From Myxococcales bacterium (GTDB lineage Bacteria; Myxococcota; Myxococcia; Myxococcales; Myxococcaceae): 64,000 bases of DNA. Position 1 is the stretch's first letter, and each line of letters begins with the position of its first letter. The notes beneath the pieces are model-generated. The model was not told the origin of the DNA. It made no database searches and saw only the letters and a list, made by a program, of their open reading frames with translations. The position numbers were made by a program, and so were the translations under genes. Of this stretch, positions 44,185-52,304 are shown in pieces. Location of the stretch: NCBI GenBank assembly GCA_030681895.1, contig JAUXRI010000138.1, positions 1 through 64,000 on the forward strand, in the 5' to 3' direction.

Positions 44185-46854
44185 ATGTTCAACCTCCGCC
44201 TGCCCGCGTTGGGCTTCGTGTGCTGTCTCGCTCTGGCCGGGTGCCCCCAGCCGGTCGGTCCCATGGACTCGGGAGGCGGCACGGGCGGTGGCTCGGCCTG
44301 CACGCCCGGCACCGTGGGCTGTGGCTGCGAAGCCGGCGCGTGCTCGTCAGGCGAGTGCGTCAACGGCGCGTGCGTCTCGTGCCAGCGCGGCGCCGCGAGC
44401 TGCGTCTGCCGCGCCAACAACACCTGCGACATGGGCCTGCGCTGCGCGTCGGGCGCGTGCGAGACGTGCCCCGCCGGGCAGAACGGCTGCGCGTGCGGCG
44501 CTGGCGACATGTGTAGCGCTGGCCTGAGCTGCAGCAACGGCACCTGCGTGCCGGACACCTGCGTCGCCGGTGCACCCGGCTGCCCGTGCCGAACTCAGGG
44601 CCCGGTCTGCAACGCGAACGCCTACTGCGACAGCACCAGCCGCTGCCAGACGTGCAGCACCGACATCGTGGGCTGCGCGTGCAGCTCGACCTCGACGTGC
44701 TCCGGCGGGCTGGTCTGCGAGATGTCGAGCATGCAGTGCCGCAGCGGCGTCTCGTGCAACCAGCTCAAGATGGACGGCGGCACCTGCGCCCCCAACCAGC
44801 TGTGCACCCAGTCGGCGAACATGGACGCGGTGTGCGTGGCCGGCCAGTGTGAGCCGAACTTCAAGTTCAACACCGCGAAGATGCGCTGCGACGCGTGCAC
44901 CTCGACGGGCTGCGCGAACGAGACCTGCGCTGGCGGGGTCGGCATGGCCTGCGCGGCTGACAACCGCGACTGCAACGAGGCGAACAGCGTCGGCACCTGC
45001 GGCGCCTGCAGCACCGGCTTCACTGAGAGCCCCCAGGGTGTCTGCGTGCCCTCGTCGCGCTGTGGCACGGTGACGTGCGTGCTCGGCCAGTACTGCGACA
45101 TCTCGACTGGCTCGCCGAGGTGCGAGATGCGCCCGTGCCCTGCGGGCCAGGCGAAGCCCGACAACACGCCCGGGAGTGCCTGCGCTGCGTGCACCACGCC
45201 CGCGTCCTGTCCCTCTGGCGTCGGCTCTGGCTACACCGGCAATTACTGGCCCTTCCAGTCTGCCCCCAACGGCGTGCCTGACGGCCGCTGTGTGTGTGAG
45301 ACGGCCGACGGCTACTTCCAGCCCGCTGGCGGCACCGGCCTGGCCACCCTCTGCGACGCCGACAACGACGGCTGGGTGCGCGAAGACGCCGACAACGCCG
45401 CCATCGGGAACAACGCTGCCCTCAAGGCCAACGCGCGCTGCACGATTCGGAGAGTCGACCGCATCAAGCTGGTCGAAGAAGGCGGCCTCACCGCCGAGGT
45501 CCACTCGTGCGCGAGCAGCATGACGCTCCACCTGCCGTTCGAGCGGCTCGCTGACGGTGGCGCTGCGCCCGTGGCGGCCGACGCCGGCCCCCGCATTCCC
45601 GGCGCTGGTGCGTCGGCGTGCCCCACCACCATCGCGCCGATTCGCCTGCTCGAGACCGAGCGCAACGACGTCGACGGCGTGTTGAGCGTCTCGATGACGT
45701 CACCCAACTACGGGACCGGCGGCCGCAAGCTCGTCGCGAAAGAGCTCAACGCCCTCACCAAGGGCTGCGTCTCGACGACCGGCGACTTCAACAACGACGG
45801 CACCAGCGACCTGCTCGAGGTGCAGCCGACGGGCGCGGTGCCCGACGACCAGGAGCGCCTGAAGCAGTTTGCGTACTTCCTGGAGCTCTACACCGGCTTC
45901 TTCGAGCCCTCGAGCACGGGGAGCCAGTACGGCGCGCTCGTCATTCAGGAGCGCTCGCGCTGCGACCCGTCCTTCCCGCTGCGGTACGACCCCACGGCGA
46001 CGAGCTTGTCCGATGGCGGCGTGACCGACGGCTTCAGCCTCGCCATCGATGGTGGCAGCCGCTACTGGCGCGCGTGTGAGCGCCGTCGCGACCGCGACTA
46101 CAACGCCTCGATGACGTCAGGGCCGACGGCGGCTGGCTTCGACTTCGCGCGCTTCACCTGCCCTGCAGAGACGGGCTCGTGCCCGCTGCCTGGGTTCCCC
46201 AGTGCGACGCAGGTCGGCCCGACGGACCCGAAGCTGACCTTCTTCCGCGACTTCGGCCGGTGCAGCCTCGCCAACAGCATGCCGTTCGACCGGCGCTGGC
46301 GCGGGTTCGGTCACCACAGCCAGTTCAAGTGCGTCAACGTGACGAACACGGGTCTCGGCGGCATCTACGTCTCGCCCACGGCGTTCGACGGCGGCCTCGG
46401 CGGCCTCGTGTTCAACACCTGCGTCGCGGGGACGTGTGGCGCCGACGAGAGCACCTGCCGCTCGCGCCCGGGCACGGGCCTGCAGACGTCACAGCCGAAG
46501 GTGACGTGCACCACGAACGCGGCGCCCAACGCGGTCGGCTTCGCGGCGGTCGGCTACCGTCCGTACGGGCCGGCGACGATGACCAACCCCTACACGTCGC
46601 TGAACTACGAGCGCGGCTGCGTCACCGAAGACACCGAGAGCGCCATCGCCGGCAACTACCAGAGCTACGTCTGCCCGTTCCCCGAGTTCTCGATGGTGAA
46701 GAGCAAGTCGGACGAGTCGTTCGGCCGGCACAGCTGCTACCTCTCGAAGGCGAACTTCCTCTGGGCGCCGAGCGACGGTGGCGTGCAGCGCGCGACGCTG
46801 CGCTGGTCGCAGTCGGACGCCGGCGTGAATTCACCCAACGGCGTCTTCCGCTGA
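44185..46854 (+). CDS. 889-aa Cys-rich lipoprotein
   Basis: The signal FVCCLALAGC makes this a lipoprotein. Residues about 37-360 hold a chain of short Cys modules of the type C-x2-G-x3-C-x-C (CTPGTVGCGC, CPAGQNGCAC, CVAGAPGCPC, CSTDIVGCAC), the same modules as in the 1903-aa neighbour. The second half has two Asp-rich calcium-like loops (DADNDGWVREDAD near 395, GDFNNDGTSD near 533) and a beta-rich, disulfide-poor region. No enzyme motif is seen. It follows the 1903-aa gene by 26 nt, so the proteins are likely co-produced. A rigid surface stalk or ligand-binding partner fits the build, but this is inference. Confidence 0.85.
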   Translation: MFNLRLPALGFVCCLALAGCPQPVGPMDSGGGTGGGSACTPGTVGCGCEAGACSSGECVNGACVSCQRGAASCVCRANNTCDMGLRCASGACETCPAGQNGCACGAGDMCSAGLSCSNGTCVPDTCVAGAPGCPCRTQGPVCNANAYCDSTSRCQTCSTDIVGCACSSTSTCSGGLVCEMSSMQCRSGVSCNQLKMDGGTCAPNQLCTQSANMDAVCVAGQCEPNFKFNTAKMRCDACTSTGCANETCAGGVGMACAADNRDCNEANSVGTCGACSTGFTESPQGVCVPSSRCGTVTCVLGQYCDISTGSPRCEMRPCPAGQAKPDNTPGSACAACTTPASCPSGVGSGYTGNYWPFQSAPNGVPDGRCVCETADGYFQPAGGTGLATLCDADNDGWVREDADNAAIGNNAALKANARCTIRRVDRIKLVEEGGLTAEVHSCASSMTLHLPFERLADGGAAPVAADAGPRIPGAGASACPTTIAPIRLLETERNDVDGVLSVSMTSPNYGTGGRKLVAKELNALTKGCVSTTGDFNNDGTSDLLEVQPTGAVPDDQERLKQFAYFLELYTGFFEPSSTGSQYGALVIQERSRCDPSFPLRYDPTATSLSDGGVTDGFSLAIDGGSRYWRACERRRDRDYNASMTSGPTAAGFDFARFTCPAETGSCPLPGFPSATQVGPTDPKLTFFRDFGRCSLANSMPFDRRWRGFGHHSQFKCVNVTNTGLGGIYVSPTAFDGGLGGLVFNTCVAGTCGADESTCRSRPGTGLQTSQPKVTCTTNAAPNAVGFAAVGYRPYGPATMTNPYTSLNYERGCVTEDTESAIAGNYQSYVCPFPEFSMVKSKSDESFGRHSCYLSKANFLWAPSDGGVQRATLRWSQSDAGVNSPNGVFR

Positions 46855-47173
46855 CGAGTCAGTCGAGACGGTCGGGGCTCCTCGGCCGTCTCACCTGCGA
46901 GCGAACTCACATCGGTTCAAGCCAGAGCTCCCTCGAGGTTCGCGTTGACCGAACTTCGTGACGAGTGCTGACCGCACCGCCGACCACCTGAGCGTTTCGT
47001 CGAGGCCTACGTCAATAGAGGCGGAACTTCACGAGCCGACGCTGAGCCATAGAGAGAGCTGAACCGGCGGGGAAGTTGCTGCGCTTCGGGAGTCACAGCG
47101 CTCCTGAAGTCGCTCCGCTTCGGAAGGCACTGCGCTCCGGTACATGGGCACGGAGCGGAGGCTCGAGTGTCCT
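46855..47173. other. Convergent intergenic region with repeats
   Basis: 319 bp between the convergent 889-aa lipoprotein and VWA genes. No credible ORF. It contains the paired 27-bp direct repeat at 47078-47138 and a small inverted repeat GCTCCG (47134-47139) / CGGAGC (47151-47156) that could help end transcription from either side. Confidence 0.5.
47078..47138. repeat. Two 27-bp imperfect direct repeats
   Basis: Unit 1 (47078-47104) and unit 2 (47112-47138) share 23 of 27 positions, with common cores CGCTTCGG and GCGCTCC, separated by 7 bp. They lie in the convergent intergenic region. No transposase or further copies were noticed in the window. Confidence 0.7.
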
Positions 47174-48313
47174 TCACTCGTACGCGACGCCGGCCGCCGC
47201 AGCCTGGCCCTTCACCGCGCCCATCACCTCGTCGTCGAAGCTGATGGTCTTCTTCGCGTTCTTCGACAGCCACGCGTCGCGCTGCTTCGACACCTCGGTC
47301 ACGCGCCGCTCGAGGGCCTTCTTCTCTTCGGCCTGCGCGCGCACCCACGTCTCGCGTTTGTCCTTCTCGATGGCGCGCACCTCGGGCGGCAGGTCGGCCT
47401 CCTTCAGCGTCGCGAGCTTCTCGGGTGCGCTGGTCAGGTCGATGCCGCCGTTGAGCTCTCCGGCGAACGAGGCGCCCCGCGGAGCGGCCTTCGAGTTGTA
47501 GCTGAGCCGGTCTGCCGCGACCGACGGCGCGAGGGCGCGGAGCTCACCCAGCTTCGCCCGGCCTTCCGTCTGGGCCGCGGCGGAGCCTCCGACGAGCGTC
47601 TTCGTCGCCAGCGTGTCGTTCATCTTCGCGAGCTCGTCATCGAAGGGCGTCGCGGTCGCCACCATGCCGCCGCTCTGGTCGAGGCTGACGAAGGTGCCGT
47701 CGGCGAGCTTCGCCAGCTGCGCGAACTCCCTCGCCGTCGAGGCGTCGGTGCCGCACCGAATGGTGTTCACCACGATGCCCTTCGCGATGGCCTTCTTCGT
47801 CCAGTCCGTCACGTCCCAGCCGTCCTGATAGCGCTGCGCGGGCGCGTCACCGACGAGGAAGATGAGCTTCGCGGCGCGGCGGTCGTCCGTCCACGGCATG
47901 AGCTTGACGGCTTCGCCCAGGCCACGGCCGACGTGCTCCGGCGTGTCACCGCCACCCCCGGCGCTCAGCCCGCGCAAGTTCGAGTACATCGCGTCGAGGT
48001 CTTCGGTGAGGTCGAAGCGCTTGGTGACGTAGCTGTCGCCCACGTCGCGGAAGGCCACCAGGCCCACCCGGATGCGCGGCGTCGGCTTCCCCGAGGCCAT
48101 GCGCGAGGCGAGCGACCAGATCTTCTGCTTGGCGCCCTCGATGAGCCCCGACATCGAGCTCGTCGTATCGAGGACGAAGACGACGTCGAGCCGGGGACGC
48201 TGATCCTGATCCACCTTCACCTCGGCGGGAGGCTGGGGCGCGCCGGGCTCGACGGCAAAAGCAGGGAACGCGAGAGCGGCAGAGAGCAGGGCAGCGCGGG
48301 TCAGTCGTGTCAT
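47174..48313 (-). CDS. Exported VWA-domain protein
   Basis: The 379-aa protein has a Sec signal (ALLSAALAFPAFA) and a VWA domain from about 42 to 230. MIDAS residues are Asp49-x-Thr51-x-Ser53 (LDTTSSMSG) and the second loop GGGGDTPEHVG supplies the Thr. The domain resembles the VWA type found with alpha-kinases (VGLVAFRDVGD). The C-terminal third is helical and charged (EEKKALERRVTEVSKQRDAW) and could be a coiled coil. It should bind a protein ligand through a divalent metal in the periplasm or at the surface. A GGAG site precedes ATG 48313, and an inverted repeat lies just upstream. Confidence 0.9.
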   Translation of the reverse strand: MTRLTRAALLSAALAFPAFAVEPGAPQPPAEVKVDQDQRPRLDVVFVLDTTSSMSGLIEGAKQKIWSLASRMASGKPTPRIRVGLVAFRDVGDSYVTKRFDLTEDLDAMYSNLRGLSAGGGGDTPEHVGRGLGEAVKLMPWTDDRRAAKLIFLVGDAPAQRYQDGWDVTDWTKKAIAKGIVVNTIRCGTDASTAREFAQLAKLADGTFVSLDQSGGMVATATPFDDELAKMNDTLATKTLVGGSAAAQTEGRAKLGELRALAPSVAADRLSYNSKAAPRGASFAGELNGGIDLTSAPEKLATLKEADLPPEVRAIEKDKRETWVRAQAEEKKALERRVTEVSKQRDAWLSKNAKKTISFDDEVMGAVKGQAAAAGVAYE

Positions 48314-48317
48314 CGTG

Positions 48318-48337
48318 GGCTCCGAGGGGTTGGAGCC
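48318..48337. promoter_or_regulatory. Inverted repeat upstream of the VWA gene
   Basis: GGCTCC (48318-48323) and GGAGCC (48332-48337) are a perfect 6-bp inverted repeat with an 8-nt spacer, 5 bp before the VWA start codon and including its ribosome site. A stem here could hide the ribosome site; an operator is also possible. Confidence 0.35.
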
Positions 48338-48509
48338 GGTTCAACGAGCCGCAGAAGGAATCGATCTCCAGCTTCATTTCCAGTCGCGTCGAATGGCTCT
48401 GAAGCCGAAGACTTGTCGTGATGAAGGCAGATGTGCGATGGCCGGGGCCCCGCTCGGTGGAGGAACCTCTTCTCTTCACGACCGGGCCGACGCCTCTGGA
48501 GTCCTCGAC

Positions 48510-51131
48510 ATGTTCAGCCGCACTTTCGTCATCGCCCTGATGCTTGGCCTCAGCGTCGCCGGGTGTACCTGCAGCCGCGAGCCGCCCGCGCAGATGACGC
48601 TCAAGCAGGAGACCGAGGAGTGCCAGCGCGACGAGGAGTGCGCGACGGGCCTGTGCGAAGGCGCGCCAGCGACGCAGCCGGTCTGCCGCCGCAAGTGCGC
48701 CGATGGCTGCAAGTCGCAAGAGGTCTGCACCCAGCTGACGCCGCTGCGCTACGCGTGCGTGGCCGACCGCGGAGGCCTCTGCCAGGCGTGCCAGCTCGAC
48801 ACCGACTGCCCGTACCCGTCGGACAAGTGCATCGTGGTGAACGGCGAGAACGTGTGTGGCCGCGACTGCGCGTTCGACCAGACGTGCCCCACCTCGTACC
48901 GCTGCCTCAACGGCGTCGGGAGCGACGGCCGGGCGAAGGCGCAGCAGTGCACGCCGAGCTCCGCCAGCTGCGAGTGCACCGCCGCCAACCAGGGCCAGAC
49001 CATCTCGTGCATGAACCAGAACGGCTTCGGCACCTGCTCGGGCTCACGCACCTGCGACGGCGTGATGGGCTACACGATGTGCTCGGCCGTCACGCCCCTC
49101 GCCGAGACCTGCAACGCGAAGGACGACGACTGCGACGGGCAGACCGATGAAGGGCTCCCCACCGTCACCTGCGGGCTCGGCCAGTGTCAGCGCACCGTGC
49201 CCTCGTGCGCCGACGGCGGCACCTTCGTCTGTACCCCGGCCGATGCGGGCGCCGAGCTCTGCAATGGCCTCGACGACGACTGCGACGGCACGCCCGACAA
49301 CGGCATCAGCCTGCAGAGCGACGTCGCCAACTGCGGCCGCTGCGGGAACGCCTGCATGGTGGCCAACGCGACGCCGCGGTGCCTCGCAGGCCAGTGCGAG
49401 ATTGGCCAGTGCACCGCGCCCTTCGACGACTGCAACGGCCGGCTCACCGACGGCTGCGAAGAGAACAAGCAGACGAGCGTGAACCACTGCGGCATGTGCG
49501 GCCGCCGCTGCGTCGCCACCAACGCGACCTCTTCCTGCGCGGCGGGCCAGTGCAACTTCACCTGCAACCCCGGCTTCTTCGACCTCGACACCGACGCGAA
49601 CAACGGCTGCGAGTACCAGTGCACCTTCACCAGCGCGGTCGACCTGCCCGACGTGGCCTTCGTCGACGCGAACTGCGACGGCATGGACGGAGAAGTCACC
49701 AACGGCGTCTTCGTCTCGCTCACCGGTGACGACACCAACCCGGGCACGCGCGAAGACCCGGTGCTCACCATCGACGAGGGCATTCGCAAGGCCGTCTCGC
49801 AGAACAAGCGCGACGTCTACGTGTCGTCGGGCGCCTTCACCGGGCCGCTCGTCATCACCAACCTCGCAGGCAAGAACATCGCGGGTGGCTACCAGCCGAC
49901 CGCCCTGCGGTGGACGCGTGCCTCGACGAACACCACGGTGGTGGCCGGCGGCAACCCCGCGCTCGTCATCGCCGATGCTGGCGTCGCGGTGGACGCGGGC
50001 GTGATGGTGCAGTTCGTCCAGTTCCGCTCGGACAACGCGACGGGCGTGGCGGCGAACGGCAATGGCAACTCGTCATACGGCGGGCGCATCATCAACTCGA
50101 CTGGCGTGCGGCTCGAGCTGGTGCAGCTCCAGGCCGGAAACGGCGCTCGTGGAAGCGACGGCACGCCCGGGAGCCCCGGAGATGACGGGCTGCCTGCGGG
50201 ACGAGGGGTCGTCGGCTGCATCAACGACAGCGATCTGCAGTGCCCCGCGTCGTGCACCCAGCCGGGCCGAGGTGCCGGTGGTTCGAGCACCTGCAGTCGT
50301 GCGGGCGGCTCGGGCGGCCTTCCCGGCAAGGAGCAGTCAGGGAGCATCGCGCTCGGAACCAACGGTCTCTCCGCTCAAGGGCTGACCAGCGGCGGCGGCA
50401 CCGGCGTGCCGGGGAACGGCAACTCATCCGCCTCGTACACGATGCCGCGGTCCTCTCCTGCGCAGAACGGCACCAACGGTTCCCCGGGAAGCGGCGGCGC
50501 GAACGGAATGCCAGGGCCAGCGCTCGGCTCGTTCTCAATCGCTGGCTACCTGGCACCCGCAAGCGGCGGCGGTCTGAGCGGAACGGCTGGTTTTGGCGGC
50601 GGCGGTGGTGGCGGCGGTGGTGGCGGGTGCGTGAACGACCCCCTCATCGGGTTCTTCTGTTGGTGCTTCACCTACGGCAGCTCCGGTGGTGGCGGTGGCG
50701 CCGGAGGTTGCGGAGGGGCGGGCGGTGGCGCGGGTCGTTCGGGCGGTGGGTCTATCGGCCTTCACCTGCATCAGGCGCAGGTGACGACGCGGCAGGTCAC
50801 GGTGCGAGTCAACGGTGGCGGGGGCGGTGGCAATGGCGGGCGGGGCGGGAACCCGGGCCAGGCCACCAGCGGCGCAACGTCGGTGCATACCTATCAGGCA
50901 CAGGGCTGGTCGTGGATTGGCGGCAGGGGCGGCGATGGTGGTGACGGCGGCGGCGGCGGGCACGGCGCTGGCGGCACGGGCGGGCCCACCATCGGCATCG
51001 CGTACTCCCCCACGTCGATCATCAACACCACGCAGGTCACCACGAACTTCCTCGGCTCGGCAGGCCCGGGCGGCACGTCTCCGGGCATGGCTGGGCAGAA
51101 CGGCACGACGCTGACGCTCCATCCCTACTGA
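48510..51131 (+). CDS. MopE-type lipoprotein with Gly-rich beta-helical C-terminus
   Basis: Frame analysis allows an upstream start, but ATG 48510 gives a lipoprotein signal (LMLGLSVAGC, Cys19) and an 873-aa protein. The N-terminal 330 residues are Cys-rich and contain two MopE motifs, ETCNAKDDDCDGQTDEG and ELCNGLDDDCDGTPDNG, which bind calcium. A parallel beta-helix-like DUF1565 part follows (SLTGDDTNPGTREDPVLTID, about 415-540). The last 300 residues are extremely rich in Gly with Gly-Gly runs (FGGGGGGGGGG) and collagen-like GSPGDDG turns. Such proteins are typical of the myxobacterial surface; role unknown. Confidence 0.88.
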   Translation: MFSRTFVIALMLGLSVAGCTCSREPPAQMTLKQETEECQRDEECATGLCEGAPATQPVCRRKCADGCKSQEVCTQLTPLRYACVADRGGLCQACQLDTDCPYPSDKCIVVNGENVCGRDCAFDQTCPTSYRCLNGVGSDGRAKAQQCTPSSASCECTAANQGQTISCMNQNGFGTCSGSRTCDGVMGYTMCSAVTPLAETCNAKDDDCDGQTDEGLPTVTCGLGQCQRTVPSCADGGTFVCTPADAGAELCNGLDDDCDGTPDNGISLQSDVANCGRCGNACMVANATPRCLAGQCEIGQCTAPFDDCNGRLTDGCEENKQTSVNHCGMCGRRCVATNATSSCAAGQCNFTCNPGFFDLDTDANNGCEYQCTFTSAVDLPDVAFVDANCDGMDGEVTNGVFVSLTGDDTNPGTREDPVLTIDEGIRKAVSQNKRDVYVSSGAFTGPLVITNLAGKNIAGGYQPTALRWTRASTNTTVVAGGNPALVIADAGVAVDAGVMVQFVQFRSDNATGVAANGNGNSSYGGRIINSTGVRLELVQLQAGNGARGSDGTPGSPGDDGLPAGRGVVGCINDSDLQCPASCTQPGRGAGGSSTCSRAGGSGGLPGKEQSGSIALGTNGLSAQGLTSGGGTGVPGNGNSSASYTMPRSSPAQNGTNGSPGSGGANGMPGPALGSFSIAGYLAPASGGGLSGTAGFGGGGGGGGGGGCVNDPLIGFFCWCFTYGSSGGGGGAGGCGGAGGGAGRSGGGSIGLHLHQAQVTTRQVTVRVNGGGGGGNGGRGGNPGQATSGATSVHTYQAQGWSWIGGRGGDGGDGGGGGHGAGGTGGPTIGIAYSPTSIINTTQVTTNFLGSAGPGGTSPGMAGQNGTTLTLHPY

Positions 51132-51218
51132 GCGTTCGCCCACGTGAGCGCGTGGCGGAAACGAACGCAGCGTCGTGCGCGCTGCGCCTCGTTCAGGTCG
51201 GGTGTACGGTCCGCGCCC

Positions 51219-52106
51219 ATGACGAGCTCCTTTCCGACGCCCTCGGCGCCGAGCCGCAGCGCCTTGACGGTGTGTCTCCTCACCTCGTGTTTCCTCGTCG
51301 GGTGCCCTGAAGACCGGGCCGCGCGCGCGGAGAAGCAGCTGGCCGAGCTGAAGACGAAACAGGAAGCGCAGAAGGCCGCGAAGCAGGACGAGAAGCTCGT
51401 CGCTCCGGTCGACACGGTGAAGCTCGACCCGCCCTACGACGACGGCTCGAGTGAGCGCCTCGTGCCCGACGGTGCGTGTCCCGAGGGCCTCTGGGCCCTC
51501 TTCCCGGGAGAAGCGCCCGGCGACACGCCCGAAGAGAAGAAGGCCAACGCCGCGCGCCGCGCCGACGTCGCGAAGGCGCTGCAGGGCAAGCAGTTCATGT
51601 TCCGCCTGCGCGCGCCGCAGCAGGTGGTGCTCAAGCCGCACGACGCCGTCGCGGGCGTGCTGCCCATCGAGGTGCTGGGCACCGTCGACTGCACCGACGC
51701 GGCCGGCCGGGTCGCCATCGCGTGGACGAACGCGAAGGCCGGCTCACCCGACGCCTCGGCCGCGAAGGAAGGCTCGGACCTGGTGCAGAACATGTGGCTC
51801 GCGCCGCCGGTCGCGTTCTCGCTGCCCATCAAGTCGATGAGCGAGGCGAAGACCTTCATGCAGACCAACGCGCTGGGGCTCACCGCGCGCGTCGTCTTCA
51901 CGTTCGGCAAGGGAGAGGTCGACAAGAAGCTGAAGAAGATTCCCAAGGTGCAGGAGAAGGCCGCGGGCGAGACGCTCGCGTTCGGCGGCGGCACCGAAGA
52001 CTGGGGCGCCGGCAGGCTCGTGCGCGCCGAGCTCGTGGGGCTTCGCGTCGCCGTCGAGCAGGAGAAGAAGCAGCTGTTCGAGCTCAAAGGCGCGCCGAAG
52101 CCCTGA
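51219..52106 (+). CDS. Lipoprotein with coiled-coil linker, unknown function
   Basis: ATG 51219 is preferred to the upstream start because it gives MTSSFPTPSAPSRSALT followed by a lipobox SCFLVGC. The 295-aa product then has a charged helix (EKQLAELKTKQEAQKAAKQDEK) and a beta-rich body (VLPIEVLGTVDCTDAAGRV, ARVVFTFGKGE). No motif I can name. It follows the MopE-type gene by 87 nt on the same strand and may be part of the same transcript. Confidence 0.75.
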   Translation: MTSSFPTPSAPSRSALTVCLLTSCFLVGCPEDRAARAEKQLAELKTKQEAQKAAKQDEKLVAPVDTVKLDPPYDDGSSERLVPDGACPEGLWALFPGEAPGDTPEEKKANAARRADVAKALQGKQFMFRLRAPQQVVLKPHDAVAGVLPIEVLGTVDCTDAAGRVAIAWTNAKAGSPDASAAKEGSDLVQNMWLAPPVAFSLPIKSMSEAKTFMQTNALGLTARVVFTFGKGEVDKKLKKIPKVQEKAAGETLAFGGGTEDWGAGRLVRAELVGLRVAVEQEKKQLFELKGAPKP

Positions 52107-52186
52107 GCGACGCGGGGCTGACCGAGCCTGATGCGCTCGTCAACTTCGTGTGCGTGTGATGATCAGCGCGAGCCTCGGCAAAGGAC

Positions 52187-52204
52187 CTCATGTCCGCACA
52201 TGAG
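52187..52204. promoter_or_regulatory. Perfect 7-bp stem-loop
   Basis: CTCATGT (52187-52193) and ACATGAG (52198-52204) form a perfect inverted repeat with a 4-nt loop about 100 bp before the beta-propeller gene. No T run follows, so it is more likely a regulatory site than a terminator. Confidence 0.35.
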
Positions 52205-52304
52205 CGTCGAACTGCCTTCCCGGGCTCACCTCGCGCGCCCCTGATGACGGTGGGTACGCTCCGCCCCGCCGGTCAAACAAGGGGAGCGCACGATCCGTCA
52301 GGGT

